From an uncultured Acidobacteriota bacterium (GTDB taxonomy: Bacteria; Acidobacteriota; Terriglobia; Terriglobales; Acidobacteriaceae): a stretch of DNA of 64,000 nt. The position numbers were made by a program, and so were the translations under genes. Shown in pieces: positions 43,261 to 52,806 of this stretch (positions are counted from its first letter, which is position 1; the number at the start of each line of letters is the position of its first letter). The notes under the pieces are model-generated. The model was given only the letters and a program-made list of their open reading frames with translations. It made no database searches and was not told where the DNA came from. The DNA is taken from contig CAILAC010000003.1 in assembly GCA_903832055.1 (NCBI GenBank), forward strand, positions 16,274-80,273. The letters run 5' to 3'.

Positions 43261-46200
43261 CTAGGCTTTGGGGGTCAGGCGAATCAGGTTCCTGGCCAGC
43301 TTGTCCCATTGCGTGAGCAGAACGAGGCCGCAGGAGCTGCCTGTCTTGGCTACGTGCAGTTCAACGAGTTCGTAGATGGAGCGCTGTGCGGTGAAATCCA
43401 GATCGTTGAAACGCTCAGCGAGCAGGAATTCCTCGTGATACATGCCCTTTTCGATGAACGCTGCCTTGTCGTCGTAGACCCAGGCCAGCCCGCCCGTCAT
43501 TCCGGCTCCGAAGTTGATGCCCGTATCGCCCAGAACGACTACCAGGCCACCGGTCATATATTCGCAGCCGTGGTCGCCCACGCCCTCAACGATGGCCAAC
43601 GCGCCGGAGTTGCGGACTGCGAAACGCTCGCCAGCCCGGCCTGAAGCAAACAGTGACCCGCTGGTGGCACCATACAGGGCTACGTTGCCGAGAATGGTGT
43701 GCTTGGTGCTTTCGCGCGCCGCACGACCCTCTGCGCGCAGAATCAGTTCTCCGCCGCACAGGCCCTTGCCGACGAAATCATTGGCCTGCCCCGTCAGGGT
43801 AAGAGACATTCCAGGAACCGTAAAGGCGCCGAAAGACTGGCCGGCAATACCACGCATGTCGAACTTCAAGTCAGAGCCGGAGGCGGTCGGGTTGTTGGTC
43901 TTGAACTGGGCGATCTTGCCAGCAAGGCGAGCGCCCAGGGTGCGGTCTTCGTTGGTCACATGGGTGGTCAGCGAGTACGGCAGATTGGACTTGTAGGCCG
44001 CAAATGCTGGTTCAACCCAATCATCATCAAGGGCCGGCTTCTCTTCGGGCCGGTCATTGCGTTCACCCAACCATCGAATTGGCGAATCATTCTTCTTCGC
44101 CAGCTCAGTTGCTCCCAGCACAGGGGCGAGGTTGAGGTTCCCATCGAAGCGTACCTGTTCCAGGAGGTCGGTGCGACCGGTGGCAGCAGCAAGCGAAGGC
44201 AATCCGAGCGAAGCAAGCAACTGCTGCAGCTCATGTGCCAGCTCGTCAAAGAAGCGAACCACATGCTCTGGCTTGCCGCGGAACTTTGCGCGCAGCTCAG
44301 GCCGCTGTGTCGCGATGCCTGTGGGACAGGTATTCAAGTGGCACTGACGCGCCATGTCGCAACCAAGCGCGACCAGCACCGAGGTTCCAAAAGCAAACTC
44401 ATCGGCACCGAGCAGCGCGGCGATCAGGATGTCGCGGGCGGTGCGCAAGCCGCCGTCTGTCCGGAGACGAATGCGTCCTCGGAGGCCATTGTGGATGAGC
44501 ACCTGCTGGGCCTCTGCAAGTCCAAGCTCCCACGGATTGCCCGCGTACTTGATGCTTGAGAGCGCGGAAGCACCGGTGCCGCCCATGTGTCCGGCAATGA
44601 CGATGTAGTCCGCGTAGGCCTTGGCAACGCCGGCAGCAACGGTGCCGACGCCGGTTTCAGAAACCAGCTTGACGCCAACTGTCGCACGGGGATTCACGCG
44701 CTTGAGGTCATAAATCAACTGCGCGAGATCTTCAATGGAATAGATGTCGTGATGCGGCGGCGGCGAAATCAGCTGCATGCCGGGCTGCGCGTGGCGCAGG
44801 CGAGCGATCAGTTCTGTGACCTTGTGGCCGGGCAGTTGACCACCCTCACCGGGCTTGGCGCCCTGTGCGATTTTGATTTCGATTTCTTCGGCGTGGATGA
44901 GGTACTCTGCTGTGACGCCAAAGCGACCGCTGGCCACCTGCTTGATCTTGTTGTTCAGCAGCGAGGGAGCGCCGTTGACGTTGGCGTAGACTGCCGGGTC
45001 TTCTCCGCCTTCGCCGGTATTGGAGCGGCCGCCGAGCAGATTCATGGCCTGGGTAATTGTCTGATGAGCCTCTGGTGAGAGCGAACCAAAACTCATGGCC
45101 GAGGCAATGAATGTCTTGGCGAGGCTGCCGGGAGCCTCCACTGTTTCCACTGCGAGTTCCGGCCCAGCCGGGCGAATCTCCAGAAGATCCCGCAGAAAAG
45201 CAGGCTGCGGATCACTGGCCTGCGTGGCAAAAGAGGACCACGGAGCAAGAGCCAGCGCAGCGCCCTGCTTCGTTGAACCGATGGCGGCCTGCAGCGCGCG
45301 GATCGTCTGCGGTTGCCAGGCGTGCGACTCAGCTTCGTCAGCCTTGCGGAAGCGGACAAAGCCGTAGTCAGGAAGGTCCTTGACGGGCGCTGGTGCGATG
45401 GCTGCCGCAGCAACCAGAACTCCAGTGTCACCCGCATCTGAGATCTCGGGGATAGCCAACTCTTCACGCCAGAAATGCCTGACGGATTTTTCCACCTCAG
45501 CGAAGCCGATGCCTGACAATGGCGACGGTGTTCCCACGAAGCACTTGTCGATTACCTCGTCTGCGAGGCCGATTGCGTCAAAGAGATGCGCGCCACGGTA
45601 GCTGTCAACCACACTGATGCCCATTTTGGACATCACCTTGGCCAATCCGAGCTCCAGAGCATGCAAGGTGTTCTTTTCGCCGCTTTCAGGATTCAGAGCT
45701 TGCGCGGTTTCAAGAGCCAGCCACGGACAAACCGCTCCGGCACCCATCCCGAGCAGCACACAGAGGTGATGGATGTCGCGACAGTCCCCTGCCTCAACAG
45801 CCAGTCCAACCTCGGTGCGAACACCCTCGGAAATCAGTGTGCGATGAACCGCGCCCAGCGCCATGGCCATGGGGATGGGCAGTGCGCTGGATGACGCGGC
45901 ACGATCGGTAAGCAGCAAGACCTTGGCGTGGTCAGAGATGAGTTCGACGGCACGGCGAGTGAGACGGTCCAGAGCGCCCTCAAGTGTCTCGTCGGGAGCA
46001 AATACACAATCCAGCACTTCCAGCGGCAACTCTGCTGCCAGAGGATGCTCTTGATATTTGAGCGCCTGCATCTCTGCCAGTGAGAGCAGCGGCGAGTGCA
46101 GTGAGAGGCCGGGAAGAGGCTCGCGCGGCTCAAAAATATGAGGCCAGGGACCAAGCCGGGTATGCATCTGCAGAACTACGGCCTCGCGCAGCGGATCAAT

Positions 46201-47778
46201 GGGAGGATTGGTAACCTGGGCAAAGCGCTGACGGAAGAATGAGTAGACAGGGCGAGGCGCGCGGGCCAGGGGAGCCAGCGGTGTATCGTCGCCCATGGAC
46301 CAGACAGCTTCTTTGCCCTCGTTGGCCATCGGCGCGACGATCATCCGCACTTCTTCGCGGGTATAGCCAAAGCGATGCTGCAAACGATTGAGCTCAGCTG
46401 CAGACAGGGGGGCGGGCGTATTGGCTGAAGCAACGAGAGGGGTATCGCGGTGAATCAAATCCTCGTACTTGCCCTGACTATCGAAGCGGCAGAGAAGTTC
46501 ATCATTTTCAAGAAACTCGTGGGTTTCGAGGTCGGCGAGAATCATCTGACCGGGCCCAAGGCGACCGGAGTGAATCGTGCGTTCAGGGTCCATGTCGACC
46601 AGACCGGCCTCTGAGCCGGCAACAACGAGACCATCTTCACTGACGGCAAAACGACAGGGACGAAGACCGTTTCGGTCGAGAATCGCTCCGACCTGGCGGC
46701 CATCGGCAAATGCCAGAGCTGCGGGACCATCCCAGGGTTCAACGCAATCGCCAGTGTATTGCAGGAAAGAGGAAGTGTTCCCGTGATTTGCAGGCGGCAC
46801 GAGCATCCGCAGTGCTTCGGCGACGGTGCGGCCATTCATCGCGAGCAGTTCGACCACTTCATCGAGCGAAGACGAGTCTGATCCGCCCTCGGTGAGTACC
46901 GGGTGCAGGTCGAGTGAAAGCGTGGCTGCGCGAGCGTCCATGCGCGAGCGATTGCCCCAGATGGTGTTGATTTCGCCATTGTGGGCCAGAGTCCGGCACG
47001 GCTGAGCGCGATCCCAACTGGGCAGAACGTTGGTGGCATAGCGCTGGTGAAAGACAGCGAAAGGAGTGAGGAAGCCAGGATCGGCCAGGTCCGGGTAAAA
47101 CTCCGGCAGCAAACGGCCGGCGCAAAGGGCTTTGTAAACAACCGTCGTCGACGAAATAGATGCAACGTAGCCGGGAAGTGCGGACCGTTCAAACTGCTTG
47201 CGAACGAGGTAGAGGCGGCGATCAAAGTCTGCCGTGTCCTCAGAATCGACCGGCGTGACCAGCACGTGCCAAATATCCGGAAGTGTAGAGGCGGCAATCG
47301 AACCCAGAATCTGCGGACAGATCGGGACCGGACGCCAGGCCAGCACCTCGATCTGCTGAGCGGCAAATGCACCATTCAGTTCGTTCCGGGACGCCAGTTC
47401 CTCGCCGTCCAGAAAGACTACTGCGATGCCGAGAGGCTTGTCATGATCCAGTTCAATGCCGAGCGGCGACAACAACAGTTCGCGAGGAATTGCCGTCATC
47501 ACTCCAACGCCGTCGCTCGATTTACCGTCTGCCGCGACCGCGCCGCGATGCTCCAGGCGGGCAAGAGCCGTAAGCGCATGCTGCAGGATTTCGTGTGATG
47601 GCTCACCGGAGAGCTGCGCGACAAAGCCTACACCGCAGGACTCCGAATCAAACCGCGGGTCGAGTAGATTCGAACGGCCGCTTTGCTTTGATTGCAACGC
47701 AGATTGAGCGAGGCGCTCGCCGCCCTGCTCCACCTCGTATGAGCTAGAAAGATCAGAATGATGACAATTGCGGTCCAT
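43261..47778 (-). CDS. gltB: glutamate synthase, large subunit
   Basis: A 1505-residue protein of the usual length. An N-terminal propeptide of 47 residues precedes C48 (ESCGVGF), the amidotransferase nucleophile. The class II glutaminase domain extends to about 430, then the central domain, the FMN/synthase domain with GGKSNTGEGGED-like (seen as GGRSNTGEGGEDP) and the 3Fe-4S cysteines in CDMARQCHLNTCPTG, and the C-terminal beta-helix with GDHGCEYMTGG. It makes glutamate from glutamine and 2-oxoglutarate. No gltD is adjacent within the window, so the small subunit must be elsewhere or another donor is used. Confidence 0.93.
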   Translation of the reverse strand: MDRNCHHSDLSSSYEVEQGGERLAQSALQSKQSGRSNLLDPRFDSESCGVGFVAQLSGEPSHEILQHALTALARLEHRGAVAADGKSSDGVGVMTAIPRELLLSPLGIELDHDKPLGIAVVFLDGEELASRNELNGAFAAQQIEVLAWRPVPICPQILGSIAASTLPDIWHVLVTPVDSEDTADFDRRLYLVRKQFERSALPGYVASISSTTVVYKALCAGRLLPEFYPDLADPGFLTPFAVFHQRYATNVLPSWDRAQPCRTLAHNGEINTIWGNRSRMDARAATLSLDLHPVLTEGGSDSSSLDEVVELLAMNGRTVAEALRMLVPPANHGNTSSFLQYTGDCVEPWDGPAALAFADGRQVGAILDRNGLRPCRFAVSEDGLVVAGSEAGLVDMDPERTIHSGRLGPGQMILADLETHEFLENDELLCRFDSQGKYEDLIHRDTPLVASANTPAPLSAAELNRLQHRFGYTREEVRMIVAPMANEGKEAVWSMGDDTPLAPLARAPRPVYSFFRQRFAQVTNPPIDPLREAVVLQMHTRLGPWPHIFEPREPLPGLSLHSPLLSLAEMQALKYQEHPLAAELPLEVLDCVFAPDETLEGALDRLTRRAVELISDHAKVLLLTDRAASSSALPIPMAMALGAVHRTLISEGVRTEVGLAVEAGDCRDIHHLCVLLGMGAGAVCPWLALETAQALNPESGEKNTLHALELGLAKVMSKMGISVVDSYRGAHLFDAIGLADEVIDKCFVGTPSPLSGIGFAEVEKSVRHFWREELAIPEISDAGDTGVLVAAAAIAPAPVKDLPDYGFVRFRKADEAESHAWQPQTIRALQAAIGSTKQGAALALAPWSSFATQASDPQPAFLRDLLEIRPAGPELAVETVEAPGSLAKTFIASAMSFGSLSPEAHQTITQAMNLLGGRSNTGEGGEDPAVYANVNGAPSLLNNKIKQVASGRFGVTAEYLIHAEEIEIKIAQGAKPGEGGQLPGHKVTELIARLRHAQPGMQLISPPPHHDIYSIEDLAQLIYDLKRVNPRATVGVKLVSETGVGTVAAGVAKAYADYIVIAGHMGGTGASALSSIKYAGNPWELGLAEAQQVLIHNGLRGRIRLRTDGGLRTARDILIAALLGADEFAFGTSVLVALGCDMARQCHLNTCPTGIATQRPELRAKFRGKPEHVVRFFDELAHELQQLLASLGLPSLAAATGRTDLLEQVRFDGNLNLAPVLGATELAKKNDSPIRWLGERNDRPEEKPALDDDWVEPAFAAYKSNLPYSLTTHVTNEDRTLGARLAGKIAQFKTNNPTASGSDLKFDMRGIAGQSFGAFTVPGMSLTLTGQANDFVGKGLCGGELILRAEGRAARESTKHTILGNVALYGATSGSLFASGRAGERFAVRNSGALAIVEGVGDHGCEYMTGGLVVVLGDTGINFGAGMTGGLAWVYDDKAAFIEKGMYHEEFLLAERFNDLDFTAQRSIYELVELHVAKTGSSCGLVLLTQWDKLARNLIRLTPKA

Positions 47779-47918
47779 ACGTAACTATACGACCTCTTGA
47801 AATGAGAAATCCACACGAGTAAGCAAGACGGCCAGGACACGAGCGGCTAGGTGCCCGGGTACAAGAAGGAGGGCAGACCGGAAACTTCATTAAGAATACA
47901 AAAAAATCCGGCAGTGCA

Positions 47919-47953
47919 TTGCATATTTATACAGGGTGTCGTATATTTATGCA
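47919..47953 (+). promoter_or_regulatory. arg operon promoter overlapped by two ARG boxes
   Basis: A TTGCAT (47919) and TATATT (47942) separated by 17 bases form a promoter. Two sites matching the ArgR consensus TGNATWWWWATNCA cover it: TGCATATTTATACA at 47920-47933 on the -35 and CGTATATTTATGCA at 47940-47953 on the -10 (first base differs). Their spacing corresponds to paired 18-bp ARG boxes two bases apart. Arginine-dependent repression by the ArgR encoded downstream is likely. Confidence 0.8.
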
Positions 47954-47982
47954 AGCGCGGTCCTCTCCATGGGACCGCGCTT
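47953..47982 (+). promoter_or_regulatory. leader hairpin before argR
   Basis: An 11-bp stem AAGCGCGGTCC/GGACCGCGCTT with an 8-nt loop lies right after the promoter, followed by TCGATTTG. It could be an attenuator, an mRNA stabiliser or a terminator of an upstream transcript. The T-tract is weak. Confidence 0.5.
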
Positions 47983-48003
47983 TCGATTTGAAGAGCATGG
48001 CCC

Positions 48004-48531
48004 ATGAGAGCACGAATTCAGAATACGTCGGATCAGAAAGCCAGTGAACGAGGGATGAAGACGGAACGTCACAATGCGATACAGGAGCTGGTGGGCACAT
48101 CGCTGATCCAGAGCCAGGATGAGTTGCGCCGGAAACTGCGTCGGCGCGGCTTTGCCGTGACTCAGGCCACTCTTTCCCGCGATTTGCACGAGTTACATCT
48201 GTTCAAGGGTCCGGGCGGATATGCCATGGTGAGTGGAAATGGTGGCGGAAATGCAGCCCTGGCAGCGATCACGGAAGAAGAGGACGACAGCCCTCCTAGT
48301 GTTGCAGAAGTGCTGGAAACTTTTGGGATGCGCAGCCGCCAGGCGATGAACCAGGTGGTGATTGCTACAGTGATGGGTGGAGCGCAGCCGGTAGCGACGG
48401 CTCTGGACTATGAGCAATGGCCCGAGGTGGTTGGAACCATAGCCGGCGACGACACGGTGTTGGTCATTTGCCCGGATTTGCGCCGGGCTGCAGAAGTGCA
48501 GTTCAAGCTGCAGACGGTTCTAGGCAAATAG
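48004..48531 (+). CDS. argR: arginine repressor ArgR
   Basis: This 175-residue protein has the ArgR N-terminal winged HTH (ERHNAIQELVG, FAVTQATLSRDLHELHL) and the C-terminal hexamerisation and arginine-binding domain (GTIAGDDTVLVICPD). It has about 17 extra N-terminal residues before MKTERHN; ATG 48004 has a GAAGAG site 9 nt upstream, while ATG 48055 lacks proper spacing. It heads the arg operon and probably represses its own promoter. Confidence 0.9.
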   Translation: MRARIQNTSDQKASERGMKTERHNAIQELVGTSLIQSQDELRRKLRRRGFAVTQATLSRDLHELHLFKGPGGYAMVSGNGGGNAALAAITEEEDDSPPSVAEVLETFGMRSRQAMNQVVIATVMGGAQPVATALDYEQWPEVVGTIAGDDTVLVICPDLRRAAEVQFKLQTVLGK

Positions 48532-48569
48532 CGTCAGACAAACAGTTTTAGAAGGATTGAAGCAGGGCA

Positions 48570-49622
48570 ATGAGTAAAGCAGTGCAGACAGCAGTTTTAG
48601 GGGTGACGGGATACTCGGGAGCGGAGTTGGCACGTCTACTTGTGCGCCACCCCCATTTGGCTGGGAAATCCCCGGTTTTTGTTGGCCGGGTTGAGCCATC
48701 GGGTATTGCTCTGGGTGAGATTCATCCGCAGCTGATCGACAGCCGTGGCACTGGGTCGCTCAGAGTGCAGCCGTTTTCCTGGGAGATATTGGCAGATCGC
48801 GAGGTCGAGTTTCTGTTTCTCGCAACTCCGCATGAACTTTCGCGTGAGATAGCCCCTGAGGCTCGCAAGCGTGGCATCCGCGTGATTGATCTCAGCGGCG
48901 CCTGGCGATTGGAGGCGACCGAAAACCGCGCCGTCTATGGGTTTGAAGATGAGGGCTCTGTTGCGGCCCTGCAGGCACAGGCCGAGGCAGTCTATGGGAT
49001 GCCGGAGCTTCACCGGTCGGAGATTCACGGTGCCGGTCTGGTAGCGAATCCAGGATGTTATGCGACCTCGGTGATTCTGGCGTTGAAACCACTTATCGCG
49101 GCGGGGCTGGTCGATCTGAACCACGGAATCGTTTGCGATTCCAAGAGCGGTGTTAGCGGGGCCGGTAAGGCACCGACGGCAAAGACTCACTTTATGAATG
49201 CAGCCGACAATCTTTCCGCCTACGGTGTCTTTACTCACCGGCATACGGGCGAATTGCTTGAGCAACTGGGCGTCGAATCTGAGAGCATCACGTTCACACC
49301 ACATCTGCTTCCGATTCCGCGCGGCATCCTTTCGACGATCTACGTCCGTTTCGGCAAGAGACAGACCAATGCCTCGATCGAGGCGTGCTATCGGGAGTTT
49401 TTCAAGACAAGCCCGATGGTGAGGTTCACTGGCACAAGGCTTCCGCAAATCCAGGACTCGGTGCGCACCTGCTATGCGGATATCGGTTTCAATCTGGCTA
49501 AGGATGGACACAGGGCAGTGATCGTGAGTTGCCTTGATAACTTGCTCAAGGGAGCTGCCGGACAGGCCGTGCAGAACTTGAATGTCATGAACGGTTGGGG
49601 TGAGTCGGAGGGTCTGGAATGA
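48570..49622 (+). CDS. argC: N-acetyl-gamma-glutamyl-phosphate reductase
   Basis: A 350-residue NADPH-dependent reductase, third step of arginine biosynthesis. The N-terminal nucleotide motif is VTGYSGAELARLL and the catalytic cysteine is C163 in ANPGCYATS. KSGVSGAGK and HRHTGE are further family motifs. It lies 38 bases after argR and overlaps argB by four bases (ATGA), so both are coupled. Confidence 0.93.
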   Translation: MSKAVQTAVLGVTGYSGAELARLLVRHPHLAGKSPVFVGRVEPSGIALGEIHPQLIDSRGTGSLRVQPFSWEILADREVEFLFLATPHELSREIAPEARKRGIRVIDLSGAWRLEATENRAVYGFEDEGSVAALQAQAEAVYGMPELHRSEIHGAGLVANPGCYATSVILALKPLIAAGLVDLNHGIVCDSKSGVSGAGKAPTAKTHFMNAADNLSAYGVFTHRHTGELLEQLGVESESITFTPHLLPIPRGILSTIYVRFGKRQTNASIEACYREFFKTSPMVRFTGTRLPQIQDSVRTCYADIGFNLAKDGHRAVIVSCLDNLLKGAAGQAVQNLNVMNGWGESEGLE

Positions 49623-50401
49623 AATACGTCATCAAGCTCGGTGGTGCAGGTCTGGAAACTCCGGCTCTACTTCAGGGATGTGTGCGCGCGATTGCTCACC
49701 TGGTGCAGGATGGCAATCAGGTTGCGGTGGTGCATGGCGGCGGCATTCAACTGACCAAGACGCTGGCGCAGTTGGGAAAGAAGAGTGAGTTCATCAACGG
49801 CCTGCGGGTTACGGACGCTGAGACCCGCGATGTAGCCCTGATGGTGCTGGCTGGGCGCGTGAACAAGATGCTTGTTGCGGCTCTCGGTTCAGTAGGGCAG
49901 CCGGCGGTCGGTCTCTCGGGCGGCGATGGCCTGATGTTTCGCGCCCGCAAGAAGCGCACGGAGCCGGACCTTGGATTTGTGGGCGAGATTGCCGCCAGTG
50001 ATCCCCGCTGGATTGAAGCAATCTGGCAGTTGAACGGTGTGCCGGTTATCTCTTCAATGGCGCTGGGATTTGACGGCGAATACTACAACATCAATGCGGA
50101 TGAAATGGCAGCAGCATGCGCCGCGACATGCCGCGCGGATGCTCTGGTCTTCCTGACGGATGTGCCGGGCGTGCGTGGAGCCTCCGGCGAGGTGATGCGC
50201 TGGTTGAGCATTGACCAGATTGCAGAAATGGCCAAGTCGGCAGTGATCTCTGGCGGCATGTTGCCGAAACTGAGCGCCTGCCGCGAAGCTCTGCTGCATG
50301 GGGTAAAGCGGGTGCGGATACTGCCCGCCGATGCAGCCAATGTTTTGCCCGATCTTTGCACTTCGCGGGTAGCTCAGGGTACTGAAGTGATGGTAGCGTA
50401 A
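49619..50401 (+). CDS. argB: acetylglutamate kinase
   Basis: A 260-residue amino-acid kinase that phosphorylates N-acetylglutamate. KLGGAG, VVHGGGIQLT and VGLSGGDG bind ATP and substrate, and LTDVPGV closes the nucleotide site. It lacks the N-terminal helix usually found in arginine-feedback-inhibited hexameric kinases, so control is probably transcriptional via ArgR (inference). The argD gene follows after 36 bases. Confidence 0.92.
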   Translation: MKYVIKLGGAGLETPALLQGCVRAIAHLVQDGNQVAVVHGGGIQLTKTLAQLGKKSEFINGLRVTDAETRDVALMVLAGRVNKMLVAALGSVGQPAVGLSGGDGLMFRARKKRTEPDLGFVGEIAASDPRWIEAIWQLNGVPVISSMALGFDGEYYNINADEMAAACAATCRADALVFLTDVPGVRGASGEVMRWLSIDQIAEMAKSAVISGGMLPKLSACREALLHGVKRVRILPADAANVLPDLCTSRVAQGTEVMVA

Positions 50402-50437
50402 TGCGGGTGTTATTGGGTTAGCGGAAAGGAGTTTGCA

Positions 50438-51697
50438 ATGAAGCTGGAAGCAATACAGGCGATTGAATCACAAGTATTACTGGAGACCTACGAACGCAAT
50501 CCCCTGCTCTTTGAGCGTGGCGAGGGCGTCTACATCATCGATGAAAACGGCGAGCGCTATCTCGACCTGCTGAGCGGCATTGGCGTCAACGCTCTTGGCT
50601 ATGCGCACCCCGCGATCGAAGAAGCGATCCTGCGCCAGAGCCGCAAGCTTATCCATACGTCGAACCTCTATTTTCACGAGGGCCAGGCCGAGCTCGCGTT
50701 GCGCCTGACTGAGCGCACAGGCCTCGATCGCGTCTTCTTTTCCAATACCGGCACCGAAGCGTGGGAGGCCGCGATGAAGCTGGCCCGTGCGCATGCCGGT
50801 GTATTGCGCGCCGAAGGCAAGACCATTGGCACAAAGTTTATCGCGCTCGATCAGAGCTTTCATGGCCGAACTTATGGTTCCATCTCGACAACTTACAAGG
50901 CCAAGTATCGCGAGCCCTTTGGGCCAGTCGTACCGGGAGTGGATTTTGTTCGCTTCAATGATGTCGCCGATCTGCGCGCAAAGTTTTCAAGCGACGTGTG
51001 CGCCATTCTTGTCGAATCGATTCAGGGCGAGGGCGGCATTCGTCCATTGACTCAGGAGTTCTTTGCAGCAGCGCGCGAACTATCGCAATCAACAGGTGCG
51101 CTGCTCATCGTCGATGAGATTCAAGCCGGAATGGGACGCACAGGCAAGTGGTGCGCGTATCAGCACTATGGCATTCTGCCGGATATCACGACTCTGGCAA
51201 AGCCTCTCGCTGGCGGCATTCCGCTAGGTGCTGTGCTGTGCACTGAAGAAGTCGCCCGCGCCATTCATCCTGGCATGCACGGCACCACATTCGGCGGAGG
51301 CCCGCTGGCTTGCGCCGTAGCAATCGCCGTCATCGATACGATTGAACGCGATGGGCTGCTGCAACACGCCACTGAAGTGGGTGACTATTTTCAGGAACAA
51401 CTACAAGTGCTCGCACACAAGCATGAATCGATCATCGACGTGCGTGGCAAGGGCCTGATGTTAGCCGCTGAACTGAACTCGGCAGACCTCGCAAAGTCGG
51501 TGGTTCGCGAGATGCTCAAGCGGCGCATCCTGATCAACTGCACCAGTGACACAGTGCTGCGGTTTCTGCCGCCATACATTCTGCAAAAGACGCATGTCGA
51601 TGCCGCAATCAGCGCTCTCGACGAAATACTCAACGAATTGGGCAATCACAACACGGTCGCAAGCGCAGCAGAGACAGGGGGACAGTCGCGTGGCTAG
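50438..51697 (+). CDS. argD: acetylornithine aminotransferase
   Basis: A 419-residue class III PLP aminotransferase. The PLP lysine is K255 in TLAKPLAGGIP; FSNTGTEAWEAAMK binds phosphate and LIVDEIQAGMGRTG carries the aspartate over the pyridine ring. It converts N-acetylglutamate semialdehyde to N-acetylornithine. AAAGGAG precedes the ATG at ideal spacing. Its 3' end overlaps the argF GTG start by eight bases. Confidence 0.92.
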   Translation: MKLEAIQAIESQVLLETYERNPLLFERGEGVYIIDENGERYLDLLSGIGVNALGYAHPAIEEAILRQSRKLIHTSNLYFHEGQAELALRLTERTGLDRVFFSNTGTEAWEAAMKLARAHAGVLRAEGKTIGTKFIALDQSFHGRTYGSISTTYKAKYREPFGPVVPGVDFVRFNDVADLRAKFSSDVCAILVESIQGEGGIRPLTQEFFAAARELSQSTGALLIVDEIQAGMGRTGKWCAYQHYGILPDITTLAKPLAGGIPLGAVLCTEEVARAIHPGMHGTTFGGGPLACAVAIAVIDTIERDGLLQHATEVGDYFQEQLQVLAHKHESIIDVRGKGLMLAAELNSADLAKSVVREMLKRRILINCTSDTVLRFLPPYILQKTHVDAAISALDEILNELGNHNTVASAAETGGQSRG

Positions 51698-52727
51698 CAA
51701 GGTATTTGAGGAGCGGCAATTGAAAGCAATTCCCGTACATCAGGATCAGGATATTCTGTCGGCCGCGGCACGGCTCGCAGGCGAAGATATGTGTTCGATC
51801 AATGATCTGTCGAGCGCAGAAGTGCGCGCCATCATGAAGCTCGGCCACGACGTGAAGCGCAATCCGCGCGAGTATCGTCATGCTCTCGATGCGAAGCAGA
51901 TGGTGCTCATGTTTGAGAAGGCGAGCCTGCGAACACGGCTCAGCTTTGAGACGGGCATCAACACGATGGGTGGAAACGCCATCTTCCTCGACCAGACGAA
52001 CTCACCACTCGGAGAGCGCGAATCGATTGCCGATATTGCGCGCAATGTCGAGCGCTGGGTCGATGTCATTGTGCTGCGAACTTACGCGCATGACACCATC
52101 ACCGAGATGGCTGCAAACTCGCGTGTTCCTGTGATCAATGCGCTGTCAGACTTTGAACATCCCTGCCAGGCGCTGGCGGATTTTATGACGCTCGAGGAGC
52201 ACTTTGGCTCTGCGCGCGGATTGAACTTCACCTACGTCGGTGATGGCAACAACGTTTGTCACTCACTGATGCTGACCGGCGCGCAGCTCGGCGCCAACGT
52301 TACGATTGCGACCCCGCGGGGCTACTCGCCGGATATCGAAATCGTCATGCTGGCCCGGGAAAAGGCCGCTGCAAACGGCTGCGAAGTGCGCCTCACCCAG
52401 GACCCCCTTGCCGGAGCCGAAGGTGCCGATGCAATCTACACCGATGTCTGCGTAAGCATGGGCTTTGAACATGAATCAACCAAGCGCGCGCCGATCTTCC
52501 GGCCCTTCCAGGTCAACGAAGCGTTGATGGCGCGGGCCGCTCGCCACGCAGTTTTCATGCACTGCCTTCCGGCCCGACGCAATGCAGAGGTCACAGATGC
52601 GGTGCTTGACGGGCCGCAGTCGATTGTCTTTGACCAGGCTGAGAATCGCATGCACGCGCAGAAGGCGCTGTTGCTCCTGTTGCTCGGTGGGCTCTCGAAT
52701 ACCGCCAGCTTCACTGGACTCGTCTAA
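51690..52727 (+). CDS. argF: ornithine carbamoyltransferase
   Basis: From GTG 51690 (AGGGGGAC upstream) the protein has 345 residues. The carbamoyl-phosphate loop is ASLRTRLSFE, the second motif HPCQALADF, and the catalytic HCLPARR is present. The first ~33 residues are an extension beyond the usual start; ATG 51789 (MCSINDLS) is an alternative. Because ArgD makes acetylornithine and no argE or argJ is visible, an acetylornithine-type enzyme should be considered, though the motifs read as the ornithine form. A hairpin without T-tract follows. Confidence 0.87.
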   Translation: MASKVFEERQLKAIPVHQDQDILSAAARLAGEDMCSINDLSSAEVRAIMKLGHDVKRNPREYRHALDAKQMVLMFEKASLRTRLSFETGINTMGGNAIFLDQTNSPLGERESIADIARNVERWVDVIVLRTYAHDTITEMAANSRVPVINALSDFEHPCQALADFMTLEEHFGSARGLNFTYVGDGNNVCHSLMLTGAQLGANVTIATPRGYSPDIEIVMLAREKAAANGCEVRLTQDPLAGAEGADAIYTDVCVSMGFEHESTKRAPIFRPFQVNEALMARAARHAVFMHCLPARRNAEVTDAVLDGPQSIVFDQAENRMHAQKALLLLLLGGLSNTASFTGLV

Positions 52728-52749
52728 ATATTGCTATGACGAACTGACT

Positions 52750-52775
52750 CTTCCGAGTGAGTTTTCACTCGGAAG
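52750..52775 (+). other. hairpin in the argF-argH intergenic region
   Basis: An 11-bp perfect inverted repeat CTTCCGAGTGA/TCACTCGGAAG with a GTTT loop. No T-run follows, so it is more likely an mRNA processing or stability structure than a terminator. Confidence 0.6.
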
Positions 52776-52806
52776 AAATGGAAGATCAGGAATCTGAAAG
52801 TTGCAG

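Noticed and set aside
43309..47598. Several long open frames opposite gltB
   Set aside because: They are shadows of a highly conserved 1505-codon gene in GC-rich DNA and show no domain.
52750..52775. argF-argH hairpin as a terminator splitting the operon
   Set aside because: No T-tract follows and argH has no obvious promoter of its own after it.
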